Source of the DNA: Nitrospiraceae bacterium
GTDB lineage: Bacteria; Nitrospirota; Nitrospiria; Nitrospirales; UBA8639
Direction: 5' to 3'
Length of the DNA stretch: 64,000 bases
Assembly (NCBI GenBank): GCA_020632595.1
Contig: JACKFF010000001.1
Coordinates: 62,001 to 126,000, forward strand
Part shown: positions 8,901-17,749 of the stretch, piece by piece
Numbering within the stretch: position 1 is the first letter of the stretch
Layout of the letters: the number at the start of each line of letters is the position of its first letter
Program-made: the position numbers and the translations under genes
The notes under the pieces: model-generated
The model's database searches: none
What the model was told of the DNA's origin: nothing
Seen by the model: only the letters and a program-made list of their open reading frames with translations

Positions 8901-9756
8901 CGCATTTCGTTAAAACCCCTTCCGGACCATAGACCAGAACCCACATTTCCCGGCCTTCGCCATACTGCTACACACAAAGCGGATACGGTTCCGCCGCCTG
9001 GCATCCTCTTATGGCTCTTCAATATTCGTCTGTTTAGCCTAGACACAACTTTGAGGGATCGGATCACCACGAAAGATGTGGTCAATGCAGGCAAGTGAAA
9101 AAGGCACTGAGGAAGAATTCAATATCACGACCCTATGGTCGATGCTAATTAGCATGCTCATAGAGCCTGGTCAATAGGATGGATTCCTTACCCGGAATTC
9201 CATCAGAAAATAAGGATGATGTATGGTTTGCGTTATTCAATACCCCCCTGAACTCAAAACCCTGATAACGTCCAACCCACCACGCGCAAGCGAATTTGTC
9301 TCATCTGATTCTGTGACAAGACCTGAGAATCAATCCACAAGCTCAATAATACCCACAGAGGGTACATTCGGCTTCATGCTCAGAAATCAAAAGGCTCGTT
9401 AAAATGAAAGAATTGCGTGATGGTGATAGAAAGATGTATGGGCCTGTTAGTATAGGAACGCCTTCCAATAATACCGGACAAGCGACGCATTCCTTCTTAC
9501 GTCAGACGATATTTTCCGGGCTTGGGGCATGCATTGGGGGATATCGCTTGGGAATTAACACCTATAAATTATGGAAAATAAGTCGAAGGTAATGCGAGCA
9601 GGGAGTAGGATATTGCCGACATACTTAGAAACGTCGGTCAACTATTGATTTGGCCAAGGTGATCTAACCGACCACCAGTGCATTCTTGACATCGTTTGGG
9701 TGTGCATAGAAAGTCATTTCTCTGGCGCAAGTATTCCCGCAACCGGGCTCCTCCTT
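8901..9756. other. intergenic stretch without a convincing gene
   Basis: No gene is well supported here. A 62-codon frame at 9404-9592 (+) has no ribosome site and no recognisable motif. A perfect 14-base palindrome, ATGCTAATTAGCAT, lies at 9142-9155 next to a 5-base stem CGACC/GGTCG at 9128-9141. Both are in the divergent region upstream of the Cache kinase and could be binding sites, but nothing proves it. Confidence 0.4.
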
Positions 9757-10083
9757 CTACCCCACTTCTTTTGGGGTCAACACGTCGTGTTCCGCCTGAA
9801 ACCAGTCCTCTCGATCATACCCATGTTGGCAGCCTCGTTGCACAAACAATTCATAGGCCCGCTTTTCGATTCGCCCATGTAATATTTCTTCCGAAATGTA
9901 ATGGGGAAGACCTGATTGAGCTTGCCTGATCTTTGCACCCTTCCTACGCTCAGCCAGTCGAGACACGGCTTTTATATTCCCTTTTTTGGAGTTCGTCGTG
10001 GAAGCCCCGTCCTTGGTAATGGGAAATTGAAATGGTAAAACTTTTGAGGTCTTTTCTTCATTGTGAGATTTTTGAGTTCTCAT
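9757..10083 (-). CDS. DUF2934 domain protein (copy 2)
   Basis: About 108 residues, a paralogue of the gene at 92-481. It keeps the DUF2934 core (RIEKRAYELFVQRGCQHG and DREDWFQAEHDVL) and the MRTQKSHNEE start, while the basic linker differs and the C-terminus is shorter. The second ATG of the ATGATG start, at 10083, is best placed after AGGAGA. It lies 277 bases downstream of the paralogous receiver gene at 10361-10858, mirroring copy 1 but without the RRM gene. Function unknown. Confidence 0.8.
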   Translation of the reverse strand: MRTQKSHNEEKTSKVLPFQFPITKDGASTTNSKKGNIKAVSRLAERRKGAKIRQAQSGLPHYISEEILHGRIEKRAYELFVQRGCQHGYDREDWFQAEHDVLTPKEVG

Positions 10084-10360
10084 CATTCTCCTACAGTTGG
10101 TCCAATGGACACGAGTTCGGGTTAATAATCTTTTTACTCCTCAAGCACGCCTTCTAAAACGTGTGAAAATCGATCCCTACATCATTAAATCGCTCGGTTG
10201 TACTTCCCACATATCGTTGCTTCCCAGTGACTATCAAAAACAATGTCCAACCTTCCCTGATCGGTTCACTCTACATGGTGAAAAGAAAAAAATTCATCCG
10301 CATCATGTAAGCAAGGGCATTGAGGAAGCATACAACACAAGGGCGGATGACTCTTGCGAC

Positions 10361-10858
10361 TCAGGCCACCTTCCAATCGGATTTCTCCGCAGGCACCCAA
10401 CAACTCCTTTGGACCAAGAGCGCTCCTTCTGCCAGAGAAATCTTGGCCTCCTGAGTTTCATCTTTTACGATAGCCGGTCTTTTTCCCATGCTCGGTTGCC
10501 AAGGGAAATGCCGAAATGTTTTCTGCATCAGAAGAAGATGATTGAACGGTTTCACCAGATAATCCTGGGCACCTTCTGCAAGGAATTTTTTGAGTTTCGC
10601 GCAATTTCCCTCCTTCGACATGACAATGACCGGAACCGCGTTCCCCTGCCATCGCAATTCATCCAGCATGGTCCATCCATTCATCACCGGCATCTCCAAA
10701 TCAAGCAAAATGCCATCAATTGGCGTGGCGTGAAGCACGGAGAGACCTTCACGCCCATTTGAGGCAATTTTCACCTCGAATCCCCACCCCTCTATCGCCC
10801 CGGCTACGAAGCTGGCACTGTCTGCCTCATCATCAACGACCAAGATCCTGGTCGACAT
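10361..10858 (-). CDS. stand-alone response regulator receiver (copy 2)
   Basis: A receiver domain with a tail of some 40 residues and no DNA-binding output. ILVVDDEADSASF carries the acidic pair, ILLDLEMPVMNGWT the phosphoacceptor, DYLVKPFN the Lys. It is clearly paralogous to 1051-1503. Start chosen at 10858 because GGAGGAAGCG directly precedes it; the upstream frame to 10939 has no site. The tail after the receiver (from about residue 125) diverges from copy 1 apart from LRHF/FRHF, so the two may have different partners. Confidence 0.9.
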   Translation of the reverse strand: MSTRILVVDDEADSASFVAGAIEGWGFEVKIASNGREGLSVLHATPIDGILLDLEMPVMNGWTMLDELRWQGNAVPVIVMSKEGNCAKLKKFLAEGAQDYLVKPFNHLLLMQKTFRHFPWQPSMGKRPAIVKDETQEAKISLAEGALLVQRSCWVPAEKSDWKVA

Positions 10859-11098
10859 CGCTTCCTCCATATTCAAAACTTGGCTCGGGGTGTTGCTCGC
10901 AGCCGCAACCCCCACTGAAGGCGCAAAACTCGATGCCACAAACCCTCTGCCCCATAATCAACGCGATCGGTCTGGCCTTGGGACTCAATGACGGCAACGG
11001 GCAATCGGAGGTCTCTCGTTCTCCATATTTTTCATACCGTCCATTCCCAAAACGGTCAGGCATGGCCCGACAGAGAACAGTACCTTGTGCCGGATATA

Positions 11099-11275
11099 TC
11101 AAGTCCCACCTTTTTCCTGACGTTTAATCAAAAACCGTTTAATACCCTTGTCCAGGCTCGCATTTGCGGAATTGGGTCGAGAATGATCGCGTAAAGCCCG
11201 GGTATGATCGGCCGCAGCCTCTTTCTCCGTTGGCGCAGACAATTGGGGCCTTCGTGCCTCTGATTGATTCATCAT
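11099..11275 (-). CDS. 58-residue basic protein, paralogue of 1757-1912
   Basis: A short hydrophilic protein, MMNQSEARRP at the start and GIKRFLIKRQEKGGT at the end. The match to 1757-1912 is at both termini (MNQ and RFLIKR) and in gene position directly upstream of a receiver. The ribosome site GAGGAGGGAG just before the ATGATG start is strong; 11275 or 11272 are both possible. No cysteine, membrane segment or known domain. Role unknown; conserved linkage to a receiver gene in two cassettes argues that it is a real gene. Confidence 0.65.
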   Translation of the reverse strand: MMNQSEARRPQLSAPTEKEAAADHTRALRDHSRPNSANASLDKGIKRFLIKRQEKGGT

Positions 11276-12168
11276 TCTCCCTCCTCTCGAAATAGGGGGT
11301 GGATTCAATTCAAGCGTCAGAATCTTTTGGTATCAATCTGTTGGGACGCGCAACACACCGCTGGCAGGGAATTCGTCTTGACTCTTTTCAATAAGGAAAG
11401 AATCCCCTCGTCTCATTCAAACCTTCATAGCATAATTGATACCATCGAGCCGCTAGAGATATCCGCAACCGGCCTATGCCTCCAAACACATGACTGGGAT
11501 TTGGATTACTCCCTCAACGGACAAAGAATCGAATTACAGTCGGGAAAGGATTACGGCGAGCAAAGAGGTTTGAAATGGGCGTTTTCGCACTGAACGCACA
11601 CGTAAATTCACTCATACATGCGAAGCATGGGCTTGGGAATTTATGATGAACCGTTGTCACGACATTACCAGTCAAATAATCAAACTGATCTATGAACCAC
11701 GCTCCAACGATTATTCGAGTAAGCGTGGCATTCACACACACCGCCCATCCATTTTTCCGTGCGTGACCTCCACATCTTTCAATTCTATGATGTAATTAAC
11801 CAGGCTAGTTGGCGCGCCGGGTTCACCTGAACGCCGGGGGAAGCAGAAGGCAAACGGAAAGTATGAGACACTGCAAAAACAATGGGGACATGTGTCACGG
11901 AACTATAGGACCAGGGATTCAGGAGAGATGACTTTTATAGGTTCAAATTTCATACGACCGCTTCTGAAACACGTATGCAGGTGAACATGGGAACCAAACA
12001 GGATGAAATTCTTTTCATCCTAGACCTCTCTCTCAGTCCTTCATTTCCAGAGGATGCTGGAATCAAAAATTTCCTCAAACATTCCTTCCATCATGAGCCT
12101 CGCTTTAAACCAGTGTTCGTCCTCACTATTCTCAGCCTTCCTCTGCTCTACCTCCGAAGATGTCTGTC
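11276..12168. other. intergenic stretch without a convincing gene
   Basis: About 890 bases between the receiver cassette and the lipoprotein gene. Frames at 11264-11593 (+) and 11514-11741 (-) overlap each other, lack ribosome sites and show no motif I recognise. The stretch is comparatively AT-rich and may be decayed sequence. Confidence 0.4.
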
Positions 12169-12807
12169 TTAGCAGTGCGCCACTTGACCTCCTTGGAGAC
12201 AGCCCTGCAACCAATGCTGTAGCTCGACCAACAACTTCTCAACCACCTTTTGGGCAGCTTGCACGCCACCATAGGCATCTTCACTGGGAGCATTTTCAAG
12301 AATTTCAAAACTCCGTGTTCCAAGGACACGAGGATCAAAAACCGTCGTCAGTTGTGCCCTCAGGGCCAATCGAATTCGACTCGGTTGTTGCGTGAATTCC
12401 TGAACCAACGCCACCTGGGAGAGATCCAGGCGATAGTCCCCTCGAAGTACGGAAGGCAGTTGAATCACCGCACCCCATTCCCCACTGCTTTCGAGTGCAT
12501 TCATGATTAACGGGGCCAGCATTCGGGCGGGGGAATCCACCCATTGGCTGGTGGCAAAATAGCGAATTTCATAGGGAACCAGTTCATAGGCCATTCGTTG
12601 CAATTCATATCCCGGAGCAGGTTGAGGGAGCGAAATAAGAAGAATTGGCAAATTCGATGGACGGGATCTATCCGTTCCCCGGGCTTCCCCTCCTTCCCCA
12701 ATTTCCAGGACATACGACCGCACCGGCTCATCATTCCCTCGAGAAAGTGCACAAGCGGAAAGTGCGGTCGCAAGGAATATGGCCGCCAGCAGGAACATAG
12801 CCTTCAT
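12169..12807 (-). CDS. ABC-type transport auxiliary lipoprotein (PqiC/ABC_trans_aux-like)
   Basis: About 212 residues. It begins with a lipoprotein signal: Lys, a hydrophobic stretch (MFLLAAIFLATA) and the lipobox LSAC, so the mature protein should be anchored in the periplasmic face of a membrane. The rest fits the auxiliary lipoproteins that accompany MCE-type lipid transporters (PqiC, DUF330 family). The ATG at 12807 comes 4 bases after the mlaD stop with GGTGAG upstream; the longer frame would overlap mlaD. As the last gene of the mlaE-F-D set it probably contacts the MCE ring or the outer membrane. Confidence 0.75.
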   Translation of the reverse strand: MKAMFLLAAIFLATALSACALSRGNDEPVRSYVLEIGEGGEARGTDRSRPSNLPILLISLPQPAPGYELQRMAYELVPYEIRYFATSQWVDSPARMLAPLIMNALESSGEWGAVIQLPSVLRGDYRLDLSQVALVQEFTQQPSRIRLALRAQLTTVFDPRVLGTRSFEILENAPSEDAYGGVQAAQKVVEKLLVELQHWLQGCLQGGQVAHC

Positions 12808-12811
12808 GTCT

Positions 12812-13777
12812 TTACTCACCGGGACCTCTGGGTTGAGATGGTCGACCATAAATCAGCGAGTCGGGTTCCTGCTCGATTTGATGAGCCACTCGTTGCAACG
12901 TGTGTGTCAGCTGCCGGAGTTCGATGACTAATTGCCCGGTTTCACCCAAAGTTTCGCGCGTGAATTGCTGGATGTCCGGATGGCTTTCCTCAACGATGGA
13001 CTCTAACGTCTTTCCGGTTCGAGCCAATTCTTCCGCCACCGTCTTGACTGCTGTGACACTCTGGTGAATTCGCGCGACCAGTCTTGGCAAGTCATGGTTC
13101 ACCGTTGAAGTCAGCATGGCCAGATTCTCGGCAGCTTCGGACGCCCGGTCAATTCCCTGTGCTATCGATTCATTGTGCCGCGTCAAAGTGTGAGACACTA
13201 TGGAAAGATCATTCAGAATCCCTTCCATCTTTAAGCGGTTCTCCTCATTCATGAACGCCGAAGCGTTCTCACTCAACCCATGCAAACTACTCAAGAGCTT
13301 GGAGAGTCCCTGCTCTGATAGGAGACGCGAAATGGCCATGTCCAAACGAAAGAAAAGGGAGGGTTTCGTCTGAATGACCGGATATTCTTGACCCAGCTCG
13401 GATTCCAATCTTGGAGCCTCGCGGCTCCCTCCTTCCAAATTCATCGTCGCCAATCCCGTTAATCCCTGCGTCTCTAGCGTCGCAACCGTATCGGTCTTGA
13501 TGGGTGTGCCCCGAAGAATATCAAGCGTCAAACGCACCTCCTCGGGATTGTCAGGATTCAACGCAATTTCTTTCACTCGCCCCACATTCACCCCCCGATA
13601 TTTCACCGTCGAGTCGACGCTTAACCCGGACACGGATTGCCGCATGTAGGCATGGTACTGGTCATACGCGCCGCGGTAATCTGATTTCCCCAACCACAAC
13701 ACCATTCCCACCGCAATCGCACCCAGCACAAAAACGAACAATCCGACCATGACGTAATTCCCTCGCGGCTCCATCAT
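12812..13777 (-). CDS. mlaD: MCE-family lipid transport protein (MlaD-like)
   Basis: A 321-residue protein with one N-terminal membrane segment (YVMVGLFVFVLGAIAVGMVLW) and an MCE domain directly after it (GLSVDSTVKYRGVNVGRVKEI, TQGLTGLATMNLEGG). The C-terminal half is predicted helical, longer than in E. coli MlaD. MCE proteins form hexameric rings that carry lipids between inner and outer membranes. The ATG overlaps the stop of the ATPase gene (ATGA), so translation is coupled. The family is firm; the direction of transport is not visible from sequence. Confidence 0.9.
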   Translation of the reverse strand: MMEPRGNYVMVGLFVFVLGAIAVGMVLWLGKSDYRGAYDQYHAYMRQSVSGLSVDSTVKYRGVNVGRVKEIALNPDNPEEVRLTLDILRGTPIKTDTVATLETQGLTGLATMNLEGGSREAPRLESELGQEYPVIQTKPSLFFRLDMAISRLLSEQGLSKLLSSLHGLSENASAFMNEENRLKMEGILNDLSIVSHTLTRHNESIAQGIDRASEAAENLAMLTSTVNHDLPRLVARIHQSVTAVKTVAEELARTGKTLESIVEESHPDIQQFTRETLGETGQLVIELRQLTHTLQRVAHQIEQEPDSLIYGRPSQPRGPGE

Positions 13778-14568
13778 GAAACCTCATTTTGACTCTGGGC
13801 CGCCCTCCCCCGGGGACCATGGAAATATTCATGAATGATGGGATCCCGTGATTCCGCTAGTTCGTGCATCGTTCCTACACCCAGGATGGTGCCGTTTCCG
13901 AGCACGGCGACACGATCTGCGATGCGCCAGAGAGAATCAAGATCATGCGTGACCATCACCACCGTTAAGCCTAGTACCGCTTTTAATTGCAAGACCAAGG
14001 CATCAAATCCCGCCGCAATGAGAGGATCCAGGCCGGCAGTGGGTTCATCCAAAAAAATGAGCTCCGGATCCATAACAATCGCCCGTGCCAACGCCGCTCG
14101 TCGCCGCATACCCCCACTCAATTCACTGGGGAATTTATCGGCACTGTCCATGGGCAATTCGACCGTGGCAATTTTTACGGCCACAATCTCGCGAATGAGT
14201 TCCGGGGAGATATCAGTATGCTCTTTTAACGGCACGGCGACATTTTCCGCCAAGGTCAACGAACTGAATAAGGCGCCCTGCTGAAACATGACCCCCAAAC
14301 GCCGGTATATATTCTGTGCACCCTGCTCTCTTAACGCTGCCACGTCATGTCCGAACAGGCGAATGGTTCCTTCAGCCTGTGCGTGTAATCCAATGATTTC
14401 CCGGAGGAGTGTGGATTTTCCTGAACCATTCCCGCCTGCGATGGCAAAGATCTCCCCCGACATAATCGACAAATTGACATCATCATGGACAACGGCGTCA
14501 CCAAACCGGGTACACACATGGCTCACTTCAATAATAGGATTTGCGTGATGAATAATGCCTGAAGCCAT
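13774..14568 (-). CDS. mlaF: lipid transport ABC ATPase (MlaF-like)
   Basis: An ABC ATPase with Walker A GGNGSGKST, signature LSGGMRRR, Walker B LIFLDEPTAGLDP and switch His in VVMVTHDLDSL. The LSGGMRRR form and the AGLDP D-loop are typical of MlaF/Ttg2A. It drives lipid transport by the MlaE permease and MCE ring at the inner membrane. I take the ATG at 14568, 2 bases after the mlaE stop; a TTG at 14586 would overlap mlaE and has no ribosome site. Genes are ordered permease, ATPase, MCE, lipoprotein. Confidence 0.92.
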   Translation of the reverse strand: MASGIIHHANPIIEVSHVCTRFGDAVVHDDVNLSIMSGEIFAIAGGNGSGKSTLLREIIGLHAQAEGTIRLFGHDVAALREQGAQNIYRRLGVMFQQGALFSSLTLAENVAVPLKEHTDISPELIREIVAVKIATVELPMDSADKFPSELSGGMRRRAALARAIVMDPELIFLDEPTAGLDPLIAAGFDALVLQLKAVLGLTVVMVTHDLDSLWRIADRVAVLGNGTILGVGTMHELAESRDPIIHEYFHGPRGRAAQSQNEVS

Positions 14569-14570
14569 CG

Positions 14571-15698
14571 TTAAATATTCCACCAACTAAAAACAATGCT
14601 GCACACCGCATCAAACACGATAACCAGAAAAATACTTTGGACCACGCCAATCGTGGTTCTCTTACCCACATCATCGACATTACCCCGGATCTGAAACCCC
14701 TGATAACAGCCGACCATGGCGATGATAACGGCAAAACACGGGGCTTTCCCAATCCCGATAAAAAAGTGCCGGAGTGCCACGGATTCTTCAAATCGTCCCA
14801 CAAACTCCACCCCGCTGACATTCAGCTGACTGGAGGCAACCAATGCACCGCCAATGACTCCGAGAATATCCGCATACACCGTCAAAAGGGGGACCGCGAT
14901 GACAAGCGCAAGGACCCGCGGAAGTACCAGCAATTGCATGGGCGAAAGTCCCAGGGTCCTGACAGCATCCAACTCCTCCGTCACCTTCATCGTGCCAATC
15001 TGGGCGGCATAGGCTGATCCCGAACGCCCGGCAATCAGAATGGCCACGATCAAGGGAGCAATTTCACGAAACAATGAGATGCCGACGAGATCCACCACGA
15101 AAATATTGGCTCCAAACTGACGCAATTGTTCGGCACCCTGATACGCAATCACCACACCCATGAGAAAGGCGAGCAATCCGGTTATCGGCAACGCATGATA
15201 GCCATCCCGGTCCAGGCTGCGGAACAACGCCCTCCATCGGATTAATGAAGGTCGTCGGAGTGAACGGATCATATGCACCGTCGCCTCTCCGACAAACGCC
15301 AGAGCTTTCACCATATGGCCGATATGCCGGGACACCCACCATTTGAAATTTTTCTCCGTATGTTCGCTCACGGGCAATGCGGGATGGATTCGATCCCAAT
15401 GGCTCGCGACTAATTGCATCAGTTCCTCAAACTCCGGACGTAGGCCTTCAAGCGAGACTTGGTGCCCTTTTGAACGAAGCTCCATAATGGTCCGATACAG
15501 CACAATCGCACCACCCGTATCCATGGCCCGAATATTCACCACATCCCACACCAGCTCTCGCACCAGCGGCCACTGGATTTCCATCAGTAACGTATTCAGC
15601 ATTGTGAGATGAGGAATGATCCATGATCCTTCACAACGAACGATGGAATCATCCATGATAAGGACATGCGGCGGTCTATTTTGATGTGTTCCAGTCAT
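14571..15698 (-). CDS. mlaE: MlaE-family permease with N-terminal STAS domain
   Basis: About 375 residues. The first 110 or so residues resemble a STAS domain (MlaB-like; RAMDTGGAIVLYRTIMEL), then a linker, then the MlaE permease with about five membrane segments and the conserved SLFREIAPLIVAILIAGRSGSAYAAQIGTM stretch region. So the MlaB function seems fused to the permease rather than encoded separately, a layout known in several phyla. ATG 15698 chosen; a TTG at 15734 is the alternative and neither has a clear ribosome site. mlaC is not here but at 48879-49532. Confidence 0.92.
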   Translation of the reverse strand: MTGTHQNRPPHVLIMDDSIVRCEGSWIIPHLTMLNTLLMEIQWPLVRELVWDVVNIRAMDTGGAIVLYRTIMELRSKGHQVSLEGLRPEFEELMQLVASHWDRIHPALPVSEHTEKNFKWWVSRHIGHMVKALAFVGEATVHMIRSLRRPSLIRWRALFRSLDRDGYHALPITGLLAFLMGVVIAYQGAEQLRQFGANIFVVDLVGISLFREIAPLIVAILIAGRSGSAYAAQIGTMKVTEELDAVRTLGLSPMQLLVLPRVLALVIAVPLLTVYADILGVIGGALVASSQLNVSGVEFVGRFEESVALRHFFIGIGKAPCFAVIIAMVGCYQGFQIRGNVDDVGKRTTIGVVQSIFLVIVFDAVCSIVFSWWNI

Positions 15699-16070
15699 AG
15701 GAAACCGGAAAAAATTGCGTGAGAAGTTAACCAACAGGTTTTGGGAACCAAAGCCGGGCCTTGCGTTCTTTCTCTAGGATAACCCAGCTGCAATGGGAAT
15801 GCCTGGGAACATGGACAACGCCATACACTTTCCTCCCGCATGGTGATTTCTTGAAAAACCAGTTTTGCACCCAGGACTTGGGATGTTTTTCTTAAAATTA
15901 CCACCTCTAGATACCCTACCCAAAAATCATATTTCCACATTGGGGACAGTGGCGCGAAATGCTACATCTGAGATGTTATCCATTTTCTAAATTCGCTGAA
16001 AAACCCTGAGTCCTGAGTGTTTTACTCTTTGAGCACAACCCTTGCTGTCATTTTTCTCTCAGGAGTAAAG
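15699..16070. other. divergent intergenic region between mlaE and the PolX-like gene
   Basis: No gene seen. It must hold the promoters of the minus-strand mla operon and of the plus-strand leader/PolX-like unit. A ribosome site CAGGAG at its right end serves the leader peptide at 16071. Confidence 0.5.
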
Positions 16071-16100
16071 ATGAATATTTTTCGTCACTGGTATCGATGA
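16071..16100 (+). CDS. putative 9-codon leader peptide coupled to the PolX-like gene
   Basis: A strong CAGGAGTAAAG site leads to an ATG and nine codons (MNIFRHWYR), with the stop TGA overlapping the ATG of the next gene as ATGA. The downstream ATG has no ribosome site of its own, so it is probably translated by coupling from this minigene. The peptide content shows no obvious amino-acid run for attenuation. The same arrangement recurs at 32062-32097. Inference only; alternatively a decayed N-terminal codon stretch. Confidence 0.4.
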   Translation: MNIFRHWYR

Positions 16101-16984
16101 CCACAAGCATTCCCCCTTTGAATATCACCATAGCCCAACGGTTGAAAGAAGTGGCTGAACTTCTGCACAACCAGGGAAGCAATCCCTTTCGCGCTCAAGC
16201 CTATCAGCATGCCGCCCGGACACTCGAACAGTTAGAACAACCCGTCGACGAGCTGATCCGCACTAAGGGGGTTGAGGAACTGAAAACGCTTCCCGGTATC
16301 GGAGAAAGCCTGGCCCGTGCCATACGGGAACTAGTCCTCCGAGGAAGATTACCGATGCTCGAACGGTTAAGAGGTGAAGCAGAATCCGAAAGTCTCTTGG
16401 CCACGATTCCCGGAATCGGGAAAAAACTGGCCGCCCGTCTCCATCATGACTTGGAAATCGATACACTTGAAGAACTGGAAACGGCCGCTCATGACGGGCG
16501 GTTACGGCAGGCAGGCGGAATTGGAGAAAAACGCCTGGCCGGGATCATCGCCTGTTTAACCGAACGATTGGGACGCGTTCGAGCGACCGTTCATCAGGAT
16601 ACGCAAGACATCCCTTCCATCCAAGAACTGCTGGATGTCGATCGGGAATACCGGGACAAAGCCAAAGCCGGACTGCTGCATTGCGTGGCTCCACGCCGGT
16701 TTAATCCCACCCATGAAGCCTGGCTTCCCATCCTTCATACGCAACGCGGGAATCGGCATTACACGGCCTTATTTTCCAACACGGCCCGGGCGCATCAAAA
16801 AGGGAAAACCCGCGACTGGGTCGTACTGTTTTTCGACGATAGGGTGAAAGAGTCCCAATGTACGATCATCACCGCTGAATGGGGAATCCTGGAGGGGCGA
16901 CGAATCGTGAGGGGCCGGGAAGGGGCATGCCTGCGCTATTATGAAAAGCAGACAGCCCCCGAACATGAGACTGCCACCTCATGA
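16097..16984 (+). CDS. helix-hairpin-helix DNA-binding protein with PolX-like N-terminus
   Basis: A 295-residue protein. The first 160 residues match the N-terminal part of family X DNA polymerases: an 8-kDa-like helical domain (QGSNPFRAQAYQHAARTLE) and helix-hairpin-helix motifs LPGIGESLA and IPGIGKKLA, then GIGEKRLAG. The polymerase palm with its DxD catalytic pair is absent. Instead a C-terminal domain of about 120 residues follows, with AWLPILHTQRG, TALFSNTARAH and DWVVLFFDD, which I do not recognise by name. So it should bind gapped or branched DNA without polymerising. It is followed after 30 bases by sufC on the same strand. Confidence 0.75.
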   Translation: MTTSIPPLNITIAQRLKEVAELLHNQGSNPFRAQAYQHAARTLEQLEQPVDELIRTKGVEELKTLPGIGESLARAIRELVLRGRLPMLERLRGEAESESLLATIPGIGKKLAARLHHDLEIDTLEELETAAHDGRLRQAGGIGEKRLAGIIACLTERLGRVRATVHQDTQDIPSIQELLDVDREYRDKAKAGLLHCVAPRRFNPTHEAWLPILHTQRGNRHYTALFSNTARAHQKGKTRDWVVLFFDDRVKESQCTIITAEWGILEGRRIVRGREGACLRYYEKQTAPEHETATS

Positions 16985-17014
16985 CGATTTTGATAGGAAG
17001 GAAACACAACCGAC

Positions 17015-17743
17015 ATGCCATTGGTCGACATTCAACATCTTGTGTGTGAAATTCATGGAAAGACGATCCTTCAGGATCTCACTCTCCCTATTGAGGAACA
17101 GGAAATTCATGCCTTGTTAGGGGCCAATGGCTCCGGGAAAAGCACATTGGCCTATGTCTTAATGGGTTGCCAGGGCTTTGCTCCCACCAGCGGACTGATG
17201 ACCTTCAAGGGGAAGGATCTTGGGCCTTTGCCGATGTTTGAACGAGCACGATTGGGCATGACCCTCGCGTGGCAGGAACCGGCTCGCTTCGAAGGCATGA
17301 CCGTCTCTCAATACATCAGGATAGGAAAACCGGACATCGATCCCGCGCCGTATCTCACCAGGGTGGGACTCTCACCTGACACCTATGGGAACCGCTTGGT
17401 GGATACATCATTGAGCGGAGGCGAACGCAAACGTATTGAGCTGGCGTCCGTTCTGGCCATGAAACCTCTATTCGCCATTCTGGATGAACCCACTTCCGGG
17501 ATCGACATGCTTTCGGTCCAGGACATGATGCATGTCATTCGTTCGTTTAAAGAGGGGGGCGCCTCCGTCCTGCTGATTACTCACCAGGAAACAATTGCCT
17601 TGATGGCCGATCACGCCTCGCAACTCTGTGGGGGACGGATTATTGCCTCGGGCAATCCTAAGGACATTGCCGACCAGTATAAAAAAGGTAGTTGCGTTCG
17701 ATGTGATGGTGAACGCTGTATACCATTGACCATGGCCAGGTAG
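17015..17743 (+). CDS. sufC: SufC-like Fe-S assembly ATPase with Cys-rich tail
   Basis: A 242-residue ABC ATPase of the SufC group: Walker A GANGSGKST, signature LSGGERKR, Walker B FAILDEPTSGID, His in LLITHQE, and the Q-loop in LAWQEPARFEG. Residues after about 222 form an added tail SCVRCDGERC with three cysteines, not part of standard SufC, which could hold a metal or cluster. Only one SufB/D-like gene follows, 6 bases later, and no sufS, sufU or sufE is nearby. This matches the minimal two-gene SUF (SmsCB-type) layout described mainly in archaea and some anaerobic bacteria. Confidence 0.85.
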   Translation: MPLVDIQHLVCEIHGKTILQDLTLPIEEQEIHALLGANGSGKSTLAYVLMGCQGFAPTSGLMTFKGKDLGPLPMFERARLGMTLAWQEPARFEGMTVSQYIRIGKPDIDPAPYLTRVGLSPDTYGNRLVDTSLSGGERKRIELASVLAMKPLFAILDEPTSGIDMLSVQDMMHVIRSFKEGGASVLLITHQETIALMADHASQLCGGRIIASGNPKDIADQYKKGSCVRCDGERCIPLTMAR

Positions 17744-17749
17744 GACCCT

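Noticed and set aside
8897..9094. 65-codon frame overlapping the start of the Cache kinase by 4 bases
   Set aside because: The overlap looks like coupling, but composition is Arg/Ser/Val-rich and random-like, with no ribosome site.
9404..9592. 62-codon frame on the plus strand
   Set aside because: No ribosome site, no motif and isolated in a non-coding stretch.
10097..10762. 221-codon plus-strand frame
   Set aside because: It lies over the receiver gene on the other strand and shows no domain; an antisense shadow.
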